From: Hyphomicrobium sp.
Lineage (GTDB): Bacteria > Pseudomonadota > Alphaproteobacteria > Rhizobiales > Hyphomicrobiaceae
Assembly (NCBI RefSeq): GCF_019744875.1
Contig: NZ_JAIETU010000005.1
Coordinates: 186,001-250,000, forward strand
Direction: 5' to 3'
DNA: 64,000 bases
In this document: positions 19,122 to 28,503 of the stretch, piece after piece
Position numbering within the stretch: the first letter of the stretch is position 1
Layout: every line of letters begins with the position of its first letter
The notes under the pieces: model-generated
The model's input: only the letters and a program-made list of their open reading frames with translations
The model's database searches: none
Told to the model about the DNA's origin: nothing
Translations under genes and position numbers: made by a program

Positions 19122-20828
19122 TTAGGCTGCGCGAACCGTGCGCAGGAAGCTGTCGACCTGCTCGCGCAGCGACCGGCTGTCGGACGAGAGCTGCCGTGCC
19201 GACGAGAGAACCTGCGCCGAGGCCGTTCCCGTATCGCTTGCGCCCTGGCTCACGTCGGTGATCGACATGGCGACCTCGCTGGTGCCCTTGGCCGCTTCCA
19301 TGACGTTGCGGCTGATTTCCTGCGTCGTCGCCGACTGCTCTTCCACGGCGGCCGCGATTGCGCCCGAGATCTCGGACATCTTGGCGATCGTGGTCGTGAT
19401 CTCCTGGATTGCCGCGACAGCTTCGTCGGTTGCCGTCTGCATGCCGGAAATCTGAGCCGCGATTTCGTTCGTCGCCTTGGCGGTTTGCGCGGCGAGCGCC
19501 TTGACCTCCTGGGCGACGACGGCGAAGCCCTTGCCGGCATCGCCTGCGCGGGCCGCTTCGATGGTGGCGTTGAGCGCGAGCAGGTTGGTCTGCGACGCGA
19601 TCGTGTTGATGAGGCCGACGACGTTGCCGATCCGGTTTGCAGTTTCGGAAAGCTGCGTCACCTGGTCGTTCGTCTTGGAAGCCTGGTGCACGGCCTGAGC
19701 GGCGATGTTGCTGCTCTCCTGAACCTGCCTGCCGATCTCGGTGACGGTCGAAGCGAGCTGTTCCGATGCTGCCGCCACGCCCTGCACGTTGACAGAGGTC
19801 TGTTCGGACGCGGCAGCGACCATTCCCGAGCGCTGCTGCGTCGTCTCGGCGGTTGAGGTCAGAGACGTGGCCGCCCCTTCGAGCTGGCTCGACGCACTGG
19901 AGACCGCTTCGACGATGGTGCCGACGGCGCTCTGGAACGAGTCGGCCAGCTTGCGCATCTCAGCCTTGCGGGTTTCCACCGCGCGCTTCTCGGATGCCGC
20001 CTGCTCTTCTTCGAGCCGCACCTTCTGGGCTGCGTTGTCGCGAAAGACGACGGCCGTCTTGGCGACCTCGCCAATTTCGTCGCCACGTTCCTGTCCGGTG
20101 ATCTCAACCTGGAAGTTGCCGGTTGCGAGGTTCTGCAGCACCCGCACCATATCGCGGAGCGGCTTGACGATGCCGAATTGTCCGATGACGAAGCCCATCG
20201 CGAGGCCGAGGCCGATGCCCAAGGTCGCTACGATCAGCATGAAACGAACCGTGCGGTTGTACTCATCGGTCGCCGCGGCTGACACGCTACTGACCTCCGC
20301 ATCGAGCGCGCCGTAGAGTTTGGAAATCGAGTCGCGCAGGTGCTGCACCGCCGTCGCGCTTGAGGCGACAGTTGCCTGCAGTTTCTGGACTTCGGTGGAT
20401 GCGGTGAAATCGACGACCCCTTCGGCAACCACGAAGGTTTGCAGAAGTTCCTTTTCATATTCGGCGAACGCGGACTGGATCGCGGCAATGTGCGCGGCGT
20501 CCTTTTCGCTGGTTGCCTCCTTCATCTTCTCGAAGCGTTCCTTGAACTCCTTGAGATCGGCATCGACGGATTTCCGGACGGTCGTGCGGGTCGATTCAGT
20601 CGGGTTCGCCGCCAGCATGTATTCGGCGCGATTGAGAGAGATGGCGTCACGCGCCAGCCGGGCTGCAAGCAGTGCGCCGCCGGCCTTCTTCTCCATGAGA
20701 TCCGTAGCAGCGTTGAGGCTGCTGAGAGAGGTGGTGCCGAAATAGGTGATCGTGACGGCGACTGCCGCCATGACGCCGATAACGGCGAGAATCTTTGTCA
20801 AAACACGAAATTGCGAAAGGAAAGCCAT
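19122..20828 (-). CDS. methyl-accepting chemotaxis protein
   Basis: A 568-residue chemoreceptor. TM1 (about residues 10-30), a roughly 160-residue four-helix-bundle-like periplasmic sensor, TM2 (about 195-218, [20 protein letters not shown]), HAMP (about 220-275), then the coiled-coil signalling domain. The hairpin tip is visible as [20 protein letters not shown]. It lacks the C-terminal pentapeptide for CheR docking. ATG 20828 ([10 protein letters not shown]) is chosen; a 26-residue upstream extension lacks a good ribosome site. The ligand is unknown and no che genes are nearby. It ends at a clear terminator. Confidence 0.92.
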   Translation of the reverse strand: MAFLSQFRVLTKILAVIGVMAAVAVTITYFGTTSLSSLNAATDLMEKKAGGALLAARLARDAISLNRAEYMLAANPTESTRTTVRKSVDADLKEFKERFEKMKEATSEKDAAHIAAIQSAFAEYEKELLQTFVVAEGVVDFTASTEVQKLQATVASSATAVQHLRDSISKLYGALDAEVSSVSAAATDEYNRTVRFMLIVATLGIGLGLAMGFVIGQFGIVKPLRDMVRVLQNLATGNFQVEITGQERGDEIGEVAKTAVVFRDNAAQKVRLEEEQAASEKRAVETRKAEMRKLADSFQSAVGTIVEAVSSASSQLEGAATSLTSTAETTQQRSGMVAAASEQTSVNVQGVAAASEQLASTVTEIGRQVQESSNIAAQAVHQASKTNDQVTQLSETANRIGNVVGLINTIASQTNLLALNATIEAARAGDAGKGFAVVAQEVKALAAQTAKATNEIAAQISGMQTATDEAVAAIQEITTTIAKMSEISGAIAAAVEEQSATTQEISRNVMEAAKGTSEVAMSITDVSQGASDTGTASAQVLSSARQLSSDSRSLREQVDSFLRTVRAA

Positions 20829-21047
20829 GGCCCCGAATCCCCAGAATAACAGAATGCACGCGTCATAAGTTGCATGAGCCAGATAGCGCAACAGATAGAT
20901 ACTCAAGCATTAAACGCTAGGGAAGTTTGCCCGCCATTGGTAAATGCATTGTATTGGATTTGAGCAAATAGGACGAAATCGGACGTTTACAAAAATGTAC
21001 AGTTGCAGAGCCTGTTTCGATAAAAAAATGGAAATCGAGAGGGGGGA

Positions 21048-22355
21048 TTAGCGCGCGTTTTCCTGGCGCTGGCGCAGAGCTTTGTCGAAGCCCGACGCCA
21101 TCCAAAGCCATGCGCCGGCTAGCGGAATCGACGCCACTGCGACCGCGGCGAGCGGCCAGCCCATCGCTTTTGTCAAACCGTTGAACACGGCGCCGGAGAG
21201 CGCATCGCCCCCGCGGTAGACGACGGTATCGATGAAATTCTGAGCCTTGTAGCGCTCGTCGACGCCCACCGCCGTGTATAGAACTTTGGTCGCGGGGTTG
21301 GACAAAGCAAAGGCCGCCACACGCTCGGCCACCATGATGCCCGCCACGACATGCAACTCGGGCATCGCAGCGTAAAGCGCCAGACCCGCAAGCGTGAGGG
21401 CAGGAAGAACCGACGCGGCCGCGCCGATCCCGAGCCGGGACATGATGCGCCCGGTCAGCGCCACCTGCACCAGCACGGTGAGCACGCTCGTGATCAGATC
21501 GCGTTCGGCAAAGAACTGCACCCGCTCCGTCGCGTCGAGGATCGTTGCGCCCGCAAGGCGCGATTGTTCGAGGTAGAAGAACGTCGAGAGCAGGTTCGCG
21601 ATCAGAACATAGAGCGCGATGCGCAGGAGATAGGGATCGCGCACCACGCGTTCCGCGCCCGAGACGAGCGAGCGAAGCGTGGGCGGCGCCTCCGCCACGT
21701 TGTTCTTGGCGAGCGTTGCGGGCAGAACCCTGCGCCTGAGCCAGACCGAAAGCGCGGCCGCCGCGAGCAGCGCGAGCCCCGCGACGAGCAGCAGGTTCTC
21801 CTGTCCGACAATCGGAACCAGCCCGCTCGCCAAGATTGGGCCGAGCACCGCGCCCGTTGTCCCGCCGGCCGCAATGAAGCCGTAGAGCCGTTTGGCCTGC
21901 GCGCTGTCGTAGAGATCCGACATCAGGATCCAGAACAGCGACACGACGAACAGGTTGAAGACGCTGCCGAACACGAAAAACGCGCCGCTGAGCTCAGGGC
22001 CCGCGCCCGCCCGCAATGCAATCCAGAACCCGAGCATGATCGCCACGAACGCCGCGTAGAGCGCGGGCAGGATCCAGGCGCGCGAGAACCGCGCAACGAG
22101 CCAGCCGAACGCCGGCACGGCCGCGAGCATCACCAGGAAGACGAGCAGGAACCAGAGCTGGCGCTGATCGGAGGTTGCCTCGGCGCTGAAATTCTCCCGC
22201 ACCGGGCGGATCAGATAGTAGCCGCCGAGTACGAGGGCGAACGTGGCGAACGACCCCATCGCGGCGAGGGCTTCGCCGGGCTCGATGGCAACGATGCGGC
22301 GCAGGAGCGCGTGCACGGACGATGAGGCGTCCCGTGGATGTTGAATGTGCGCCAT
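21048..22355 (-). CDS. NTP/NDP exchange transporter-like MFS protein
   Basis: About 435 residues with about 11-12 transmembrane helices. The motif GGYYLIRPVRENFSAE near residue 48 is characteristic of the ATP:ADP antiporter-like (AAA family, MFS fold) proteins found in free-living bacteria, whose substrates are mostly unknown. Further family stretches are LFWILMSDLYDSAQAKRLYGF and NPATKVLYTAVGVDERYKAQN. The start is taken as ATG 22355 (MAHIQHPRD), with ATG 22367 possible. It is a single gene, divergent from the amino-acid-binding protein at 22579. Confidence 0.78.
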   Translation of the reverse strand: MAHIQHPRDASSSVHALLRRIVAIEPGEALAAMGSFATFALVLGGYYLIRPVRENFSAEATSDQRQLWFLLVFLVMLAAVPAFGWLVARFSRAWILPALYAAFVAIMLGFWIALRAGAGPELSGAFFVFGSVFNLFVVSLFWILMSDLYDSAQAKRLYGFIAAGGTTGAVLGPILASGLVPIVGQENLLLVAGLALLAAAALSVWLRRRVLPATLAKNNVAEAPPTLRSLVSGAERVVRDPYLLRIALYVLIANLLSTFFYLEQSRLAGATILDATERVQFFAERDLITSVLTVLVQVALTGRIMSRLGIGAAASVLPALTLAGLALYAAMPELHVVAGIMVAERVAAFALSNPATKVLYTAVGVDERYKAQNFIDTVVYRGGDALSGAVFNGLTKAMGWPLAAVAVASIPLAGAWLWMASGFDKALRQRQENAR

Positions 22356-22578
22356 CCCGCCGAGCATCTCCCGCGTTGAGCAACGGCGATGATAGCCCGG
22401 AGCAGCAACGCGTGCATGACGCAAGCCGAGAACATCCATTGAACGTGCAGGCGTCCGAGATGCGGCTTGGCTATCGCGCCAGAAGCGCTAAGTTGGAGCG
22501 CTAAGTTGAAGCGCTAAGTTGAAGCGCAGCGTTCACGAAGAAGGTTCGCAGCAGCGTCCGCCGGTTGGGAAAGATCAC

Positions 22579-23961
22579 ATGTCGAGACGTTCACGCGCTG
22601 TCGCGCTGACTGTCGGTCTCGTCGCGGCGCTTGCCGTGGCGTCGGCCGCCCCCTCTCATGCAGCCTATCGCCTCTGTGCTTTGCGCGACGGTCCTCGCGG
22701 ACCCTGCACGTGCAAGAGCGATGGCGATGGCCCGGGCCAGTTCACGACGGTTTCGAAAAGCCGTTGCCGGGCCGAGGCAGCCCCGAAGGAGGGCGCAGCC
22801 GCCCAGGCATCGCCGGCTGAAGCAGCGGCCGCACCTGCCGCTCCTGCCGCGAGCGAGCCGCCGACCAGCGAGCCGGCGCAGGCCGCAGCCCAGCAGCCGG
22901 CCGCCGCGGGTGCTCCCGCAGCGGCAGCGCCGCCGCCGGAAACCGCCGCAACGCCCGCTGTTTCCCCCGCGCCGCCGGAAACCACAGGCGCGCTTCCCGA
23001 TCCGTCTTCCACAAACGGCAAGCTCGATCAGATCCGCGCACGCGGCAAACTGATCTGCGGCGTCAACACGGGATTGCTCGGGTTCTCGGCGCGCACTGAA
23101 GCGGGCGTCTGGTCGGGCCTCGACGTCACGTTCTGCCACGCGCTCGCCGCGGCGGTCTTGGGCGACGCCGACAAGGCCGAATTCGTACCGCTCGAAAACA
23201 GCGAACGCTTTGACGCTCTGACCAGCGGCAAGATCGATGTGCTGTCGCGCAACACCACATGGACCATGAACCGCGAGGTCGATCTCGGCTTGCGCTTCGC
23301 CGGCATCCTCTATTTCGACGGCCAGGGGTTCATGACGAGCGACGATCGCGGCTTCGTCTCCGCTCAGCAGCTCGGCGGATCGAAAGTCTGCGTCGAATCC
23401 GGCACGACGTCGGAGAAGAACATGGCGTTCTTCTTCAAGGCCCATCAGATCGAAGCGCAGGTGATGACGTTCTCGACGCGCGAGGAAACGTTGAAGGCCT
23501 ACACGTCGGGCACGTGCGATACGTTCACGGCCGACCGCTCCGCGCTGTTTTCGGCCCGCGCCTCTCTTCCCGAACCCGCCAAGCACGCCATCCTGCCCGA
23601 GGTGATCTCGAAGGAACCGCTCGGCCCGGTCGTCCTGAAATCGGATGACGAATGGGCCGAGATCGTGCGCTGGACGCTGGCCGGTCTGGTCAACGCCGAG
23701 GAGGTCGGTCTCGACCGCGCTTCCGCCGCGGGCACGGGTGCCTTGACCGACGATGCCCAGCGGCTCGTTGAAGGCGCGGGAGCGAGCGGCGAGAAACTGC
23801 GTCTCGGCAAGGCGTGGCTGCGCGATGCGGTCGCCGCCGTCGGCAACTACGGCGAGATGTTCGAGGCCAACGTCGGAAAGGAAAGCCCCCTCGGCATGGA
23901 GCGAGGCCTCAACGCATTATGGAAGCGCGGCGGCATCCTGTCCGCGCCGCCGATGTGGTGA
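22579..23961 (+). CDS. orphan amino-acid-type ABC substrate-binding protein with Cys/Ala-Pro N-terminal extension
   Basis: A 460-residue secreted protein. Signal peptide (residues 1 to about 30), then a short Cys-rich stretch (RLCALRDGPRGPCTCKSD ... SRC), about 85 residues of Ala/Pro-rich linker, then a full AapJ-like solute-binding domain from about residue 150 (GKLDQIRARGKLICGVN ... GTSTS-like ligand contacts around CVESGTTSEKN). ATG 22579 is chosen over an in-frame start at 22519 because it gives the signal peptide. No ABC permease or ATPase genes are adjacent, so it may be a sensor or a partner of a remote transporter. The L,D-transpeptidase gene follows at once. Confidence 0.8.
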   Translation: MSRRSRAVALTVGLVAALAVASAAPSHAAYRLCALRDGPRGPCTCKSDGDGPGQFTTVSKSRCRAEAAPKEGAAAQASPAEAAAAPAAPAASEPPTSEPAQAAAQQPAAAGAPAAAAPPPETAATPAVSPAPPETTGALPDPSSTNGKLDQIRARGKLICGVNTGLLGFSARTEAGVWSGLDVTFCHALAAAVLGDADKAEFVPLENSERFDALTSGKIDVLSRNTTWTMNREVDLGLRFAGILYFDGQGFMTSDDRGFVSAQQLGGSKVCVESGTTSEKNMAFFFKAHQIEAQVMTFSTREETLKAYTSGTCDTFTADRSALFSARASLPEPAKHAILPEVISKEPLGPVVLKSDDEWAEIVRWTLAGLVNAEEVGLDRASAAGTGALTDDAQRLVEGAGASGEKLRLGKAWLRDAVAAVGNYGEMFEANVGKESPLGMERGLNALWKRGGILSAPPMW

Positions 23962-23999
23962 GGTCCGTCCTGGAAAAGCTCGAGGGACGATCCCTGCGC

Positions 24000-25247
24000 A
24001 TGCCTCAGATCCCGTATCGCAGTGCCGGCAAACCGCGGACCTTCGCCGCAGCAATCCTGTCCGCCTTTGCGCTCGCGCTCGGAACGGCTGCGCCCGCTTT
24101 GGCGCAACGCCAGCGCATTCCGCCGCCCGAGCCGAGTAGGATCGCGTGGGTAAGCCCCGCCGCCATTGCCGAGATGAGCAACGCCATCGCCACCTACCGG
24201 TCGATCGCGCAGGCGGGCGGCTGGCCGACGCTGCCAGGCCGCGTCACGCTGAGGCTCGGCGACAGCGACGCCAACGTCGCCATTCTCCGCCGCCAGCTCG
24301 CGATGACGGGCGACCTGCGCGGTGGCGGCAACTCCTACGTGTTCGACGACGCCGTCGAGGCCGCCGTCAAGCGCTACCAGCGCCGCAACGGCGTCGAGCC
24401 GAACGGCATCGTCTACGGCATCACGCAGCGGATCCTGAACGTGCCGGCCGAAACGCGCGTGCGCCAGCTCGAGCGCAACCTTGCGCGCATGCAGGAGCTT
24501 CTGCCGAAAATGTCGGCGCCGCGCCTCGTGCTCATGAATTCGGCGAGCTTCGAGCTGCAGGCCATCGCCGGCGGCCGCGTCGAGCTGACAAGCCGCACCG
24601 TCGCCGGCAAGCGCGCGACTCCAACGCCCGTCATCAGCGCGTCGATCCAGGCCATCAACCTGCTGCCCTATTGGCATGTCCCGTCGTCGATCGCGCGCGC
24701 GGCGCTGATCCCCGCCGTCCGCAAGGATCCCGCGTACCTCTACAAGGAGCACATCCGCGTCTTCTCCTCCTTCGGCGGCGAGGAGATCGATCCGGCGCTC
24801 GTCAACTGGTGGGGGCCCGAGGCGGAGCGGTATGTTTTCCGGCAGGACTTCGGTCCGCACAATGCGCTCGGCGTGATGCGCTTCGATATGCCCAACAAGC
24901 AGATCGTCTACATGCACGACACGCCGATGAAGACCCTCTTCGATCAGCACGAGCGCGCCTTCAGCGCCGGCTGCGTGCGCGTGCAGAACTATCTCGCGTT
25001 GGCCGAATGGGTGCTGGCCGGCCAGGGCGGCTGGACGCAGGATGCTCTGGCGGCCGCCGTTGCCGGCGGTCAGCGCGCAACGCTGAAGCCCAAGGCCGCC
25101 GTGCCCGTGCATTTCATCTATCTGACGGCCTGGACGGAGAACGGCGTCGTCCAGTTCCGCAACGATCTCTACAATCGCGACGAAGGCACCTTCGACGGCG
25201 GCGATCAGATCAGCTCCGCACCGATGACGATGTCGGTTGCGCCGTAG
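24000..25247 (+). CDS. L,D-transpeptidase (YkuD/YcbB type) with peptidoglycan-binding domain
   Basis: About 415 residues. A signal peptide ends at APALAQ, followed by a helical region, a peptidoglycan-binding domain 1 (about residues 80-145, LRLGDSDANVAILRRQLAMTG and VKRYQRRNGVEPNG), then the YkuD catalytic domain with the motif HDTPMKTLFDQHERAFSAGC, where Cys in SAGCVR is the nucleophile. It makes 3-3 cross-links in peptidoglycan or anchors proteins. The start could also be GTG 23958, overlapping the previous stop (GTGA). Close coupling to the binding-protein gene suggests co-transcription. Confidence 0.88.
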   Translation: MPQIPYRSAGKPRTFAAAILSAFALALGTAAPALAQRQRIPPPEPSRIAWVSPAAIAEMSNAIATYRSIAQAGGWPTLPGRVTLRLGDSDANVAILRRQLAMTGDLRGGGNSYVFDDAVEAAVKRYQRRNGVEPNGIVYGITQRILNVPAETRVRQLERNLARMQELLPKMSAPRLVLMNSASFELQAIAGGRVELTSRTVAGKRATPTPVISASIQAINLLPYWHVPSSIARAALIPAVRKDPAYLYKEHIRVFSSFGGEEIDPALVNWWGPEAERYVFRQDFGPHNALGVMRFDMPNKQIVYMHDTPMKTLFDQHERAFSAGCVRVQNYLALAEWVLAGQGGWTQDALAAAVAGGQRATLKPKAAVPVHFIYLTAWTENGVVQFRNDLYNRDEGTFDGGDQISSAPMTMSVAP

Positions 25248-25278
25248 CGGTCACCTCGCGACGAGGAGCACGAGACGC

Positions 25279-26058
25279 TTACGCGAGCGCGGCGCAAATG
25301 GCGTCGAGACCGTCCGTCAAAGCGGCAGGGCCTGGCTGCAGGATCAGCGGCGACTTGATCTCCACGATCCGCCCCGAGGCCACCGCGGGGACCGCATCCC
25401 ACCCCTCGCGCGCTTTGAAGCTGTCGACGCGAACCTTCTTCCCGCACCAGGAGGCGAGCAGCACGTCGGGCCGCCCCGCAATCACCTGCTCGGACGTGAC
25501 GATCCGGTCCTTGGCGGCGGCTTGCGTGGAGAGATCCGCGAAGATGTCGGTGCCGCCCGCGATTTCGATCAGCTCCGACACCCACCCGATGCCGGAGATC
25601 ATCGGGCTGTCCCACTCCTCGAAGTAGACCCGCGGCCGGTGCGCCCGGCCTTGCGCGGCGCTCGCGACATCACGCACGCGCCCTTCGAGGCTGCTCGCCA
25701 GCGTCTCCGCTTTGTCCTGGCAGCCGATCAACGCGCCGAGGGTCCGGATCATCGCGAAGATGCCGGCGAGGTTGCGCTGGTTGAAGAGATAGACGGGAAG
25801 CCCGCGCCGGGCGAGGTCGCTCACCACCTGCGCCTGGATGTCGGAAAAAGCGAGGATCAGATCGGGCTCGAGCGCTGCGATGCGGTCGATATCGGCCGAC
25901 AGAAAAGAAGAGATGCGCGGCTTTTCGCGGCGCACCTGCGGCGGGCGCACGGCATAGCCGGAGACGCCCACGATGCGGTCTTGCTCACCGAGGAGATAGA
26001 GGGTTTCGACCGTCTCCTCGGTGAGGCAGATCAGGCGGCGAGCCGGATAGCGCCGCAA
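25279..26058 (-). CDS. BtuF-like cobalamin-binding protein without signal peptide
   Basis: About 259 residues with the periplasmic-binding fold of class III metal/cobalamin receptors (RIVGVSGYAVRPP; AALEPDLILAFSD; a long linker helix; WVSELIEIAGGTDIFAD). The start is taken at TTG 26058, with TGAGGA as ribosome site overlapping the stop of the upstream membrane gene. With this start there is no signal peptide, so it may be cytosolic or the true start may differ. Proteins of this kind are often called cobalamin-binding proteins; the ligand is inferred. It is coupled to the 26072-26662 gene. Confidence 0.72.
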   Translation of the reverse strand: MRRYPARRLICLTEETVETLYLLGEQDRIVGVSGYAVRPPQVRREKPRISSFLSADIDRIAALEPDLILAFSDIQAQVVSDLARRGLPVYLFNQRNLAGIFAMIRTLGALIGCQDKAETLASSLEGRVRDVASAAQGRAHRPRVYFEEWDSPMISGIGWVSELIEIAGGTDIFADLSTQAAAKDRIVTSEQVIAGRPDVLLASWCGKKVRVDSFKAREGWDAVPAVASGRIVEIKSPLILQPGPAALTDGLDAICAALA

Positions 26059-26071
26059 AGCGTAGTCGTCC

Positions 26072-26662
26072 TCAGGCCGAGACGGCGGTAGAGGGCGTGG
26101 CCTGAGCCGGAGTGCGCCGGGTGGGAACGAACAGCGAGAGCGCGACGGCTGCGAGATAAACGACGGCGAAACCGGCGTAGGCCCCAACGTTGATCGTGAA
26201 CACTTCAGTGACGACTGCCGACGTGAAACCGCTCGACGGATCGGTGAAGGTCAGGCTCGCGAGGTAGAGAGCGACCTGATAGCCGACGAACGCGACCAGG
26301 AAGGTGATCACCCAGCTGGCGAGCGAAGGGACGTTGATGCGCGCAGCGGCGCGGGCGGCGAAGAAGCCGGCGAAGGCGGCGAAGCCGATGGCGGCGCCCC
26401 AGAGGTAGGTCTCGGTGGTGTGGGGATAGCTCAGCAGCAGGAAGCCAACCGCCTGATTGATCACCCAGGCCAGGCCGACCAGGATCAGGCCGTCTGTGCG
26501 CTCCATCTTGAGAGCGGCCAGAGCGGCCACAGCCGCGAGCGGCGCGGCGCACGCATAGCCGTAGCTGCCGATCACGGTCAGGCCAGCAATTAGAGCGATC
26601 CAGATGGCCGTTCCGGCGGAAGTGCCGGCCGAAGCGGTGGTGGCGGAGGGTGCGTTGGTCAC
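26072..26662 (-). CDS. six-helix integral membrane protein, unknown
   Basis: A 196-residue protein with about six transmembrane helices and short loops. GTG 26662 is preceded by AAGGGGA about 8 nt upstream; longer starts read into the leader. A Cys lies in the first helical hairpin (GYACAAP). It is the first gene of a two-gene operon with the BtuF-like protein, so a role in cobalamin or related cofactor uptake is possible (size and topology resemble stand-alone S-components). I do not recognise the family. Confidence 0.7.
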   Translation of the reverse strand: MTNAPSATTASAGTSAGTAIWIALIAGLTVIGSYGYACAAPLAAVAALAALKMERTDGLILVGLAWVINQAVGFLLLSYPHTTETYLWGAAIGFAAFAGFFAARAAARINVPSLASWVITFLVAFVGYQVALYLASLTFTDPSSGFTSAVVTEVFTINVGAYAGFAVVYLAAVALSLFVPTRRTPAQATPSTAVSA

Positions 26663-26750
26663 GGTCGTGTCCCCTTTTTCGTGTGTCCGGTGCGACGGGA
26701 AAGGCCGGGATGCGGCGCCCAAAGGCCGCCCGGCTCGGCGTCTGCCTCAA

Positions 26751-26778
26751 GGGATAGGCCGACTGCCGAAAGTGTCAA
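26751..26778 (-). promoter_or_regulatory. sigma-70-type promoter of the membrane protein/BtuF-like operon
   Basis: On the minus strand TTGACA (26773-26778) and TATCCC (26751-26756) are separated by 16 nt, about 90 nt upstream of GTG 26662. The leader between them and the gene forms a G+C-rich hairpin (GCCGGG...CCCGGC) but does not match a cobalamin riboswitch. Confidence 0.6.
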
Positions 26779-26827
26779 TCCGTAAAGTCGGCGGAAAACG
26801 GGGCGCAACCGCGCGGATCCGGCCTGG

Positions 26828-28369
26828 TCAGGCGGCCAGAACCGTCTTTGCCGCAGCCAGCCAACCCTTGACCCGCTCCAGGTCCGGCGGCGTCCCCTCG
26901 CGCAGGATGCGCTGGCCGGCCGCCGTCGCGGCAAACGCCAGCACGCCCGCGCAGAGCGAGGCTTCGTCCGCTTCGGCCAGGGCCTCGGCGCTGCGATAGC
27001 CCGCCTGAGCCAGCAGCTCGGCATGGCCGCCGCGCAAGCCCGGAATGTCGAGCATGAGCTGGCACTGGTCCTGCCACAGCGCGATCGTGTCCGCGGTGAT
27101 CGAACGCTGCCCGAGCCCTGAGGCGATGGCTTCGGGCGAGGCCGCCAGGAAATCCGCGACCGACGTCACGCCGAGCGGCGCCATCCGGTCCGCCGTCTTG
27201 GGTCCGATGGACGGCGCCCGTTCGATGGCGTCGCCAGTGGCCAGATAGTGCTTGGTGGCCGACGAACGCGCCGGTGCGGTCGGCATCGCGACAGGCTCTG
27301 CCGGCTTCGCGAGAGGAGCCGCCGTCATCGCGACGGGCGCCGCCTGCATCGCAACTGCGCGCGCGCCTGCAGAAGCCGGCGGCGGAGCGGCAGCCTTCGC
27401 GGCAGCGGGCGCCGCCACCTGGACAGCCACCGCACGTTGCTCGGCCCGCTTGGCGAGGCGCGGCGCCTCGATCTCGACGGCATAGAGATCCTGCACGACG
27501 CGGTCGTCCTCGGGCAACGTCGCATAGACCCGCCCGGTTGTGAGCAGCTCGTCGTACATCGCCGACACGACGCGCCTGTCTTCCGCGTCCGCCAGGCGCT
27601 TGGCCAGCACCTTGACGGGGATTTTGAGCGCCGCGATCACGGTATCGATCCCGAGATCGACATCGGGCGGCACGGCGCCCGTCTCGACGAACGCGCGGTC
27701 GAGGGCGCACGCAACCGTCGCCGCCGCGCAGACCACGAGGTCGCCCAGGATCTTGCGGCTCAGCGCATCGAGCCCGGCCGGCGGATCGATGACGCCCGCG
27801 TTGAGATTGTAGTGCGCAATCAAAGTCTCGTAGTGCACGTTGGCCTTTTCCGCGCCCTGGCACACGAGGTCGCGCAACCAGCTCGGCCCGTCTCCCGCGG
27901 TGATGATGAAATCGCCCGACGTTGCGAGCCCTTGTGTCCTGAGCGCGTCGTAGGAACGCGAGATCGACCACTCGGCCGCGCGATGGATGCTGTTCTCGGC
28001 CGCCGATTGCGCGGTGTGAAAGGGCTGGATCGGATCGGTGATGTAATGCGACAGCACGCCCGCGCTCCAGGCGACGCCCTCCCAGTCCTCGGCCTTGAGC
28101 GCGGTGCACAGCTTGCCATACCACTCGTCGGCCTTGCCGAGCGCGCCGCCCCAGTACCCGTCGCGCACGTGCAGCACGTGGTTCTTGAAGTCCTTGAACT
28201 GGTCGTCCGGCGCCTTGGAGCCCGCAAGATAGGTTTCCGCGTGCTTGAGGAACACGCGCTGCCAGCGCTCCGTCTCCGGGCTCGTGAGCTGCTTGAGCGC
28301 GTCGAGCGCCAGCTTGTGATGCGTGCCCTTGGCGTGCGCCGCGTAAATGATCCGGAACAGCAACGACAT
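26828..28369 (-). CDS. zinc-dependent phospholipase/S1-P1-nuclease-like domain fused to DUF4332
   Basis: A 513-residue protein. The N-terminal ~250 residues are helical and carry SHYITDPIQPFH, a HxxxDxxxxxxH-type zinc motif seen in zinc-dependent phospholipase C and S1/P1 nucleases. An Ala/Pro-rich linker (about 300-360) follows. The C-terminal ~150 residues hold a DUF4332 helix-hairpin-helix domain (SIGPKTADRMAPLGVTSVAD; IPGLRGGHAELLAQAGY). There is no signal peptide (MSLLFRIIYAAHAKGTHHKL), unlike secreted phospholipase C. ATG 28369 starts the frame. DUF4332 suggests DNA or nucleic-acid contact; function unknown. Confidence 0.72.
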   Translation of the reverse strand: MSLLFRIIYAAHAKGTHHKLALDALKQLTSPETERWQRVFLKHAETYLAGSKAPDDQFKDFKNHVLHVRDGYWGGALGKADEWYGKLCTALKAEDWEGVAWSAGVLSHYITDPIQPFHTAQSAAENSIHRAAEWSISRSYDALRTQGLATSGDFIITAGDGPSWLRDLVCQGAEKANVHYETLIAHYNLNAGVIDPPAGLDALSRKILGDLVVCAAATVACALDRAFVETGAVPPDVDLGIDTVIAALKIPVKVLAKRLADAEDRRVVSAMYDELLTTGRVYATLPEDDRVVQDLYAVEIEAPRLAKRAEQRAVAVQVAAPAAAKAAAPPPASAGARAVAMQAAPVAMTAAPLAKPAEPVAMPTAPARSSATKHYLATGDAIERAPSIGPKTADRMAPLGVTSVADFLAASPEAIASGLGQRSITADTIALWQDQCQLMLDIPGLRGGHAELLAQAGYRSAEALAEADEASLCAGVLAFAATAAGQRILREGTPPDLERVKGWLAAAKTVLAA

Positions 28370-28503
28370 ACCGAGCCCCTGTCAGCAGAATTTCGCCTGC
28401 GAATTGCGTCGCTGCAACCTGGGCCGAGTCGGGGTCCCTCGGGAAGGCGAGGGCGCGCTTCCCCTGTGCATGAGGCTGTGGGCCGACATCACAGAAACAG
28501 AGG

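Noticed and set aside
26663-26750. possible cobalamin riboswitch upstream of the membrane protein/BtuF-like operon
   Set aside because: The leader is only about 85 nt and lacks the B12 box and the other conserved core elements; only a plain G+C-rich hairpin is visible.
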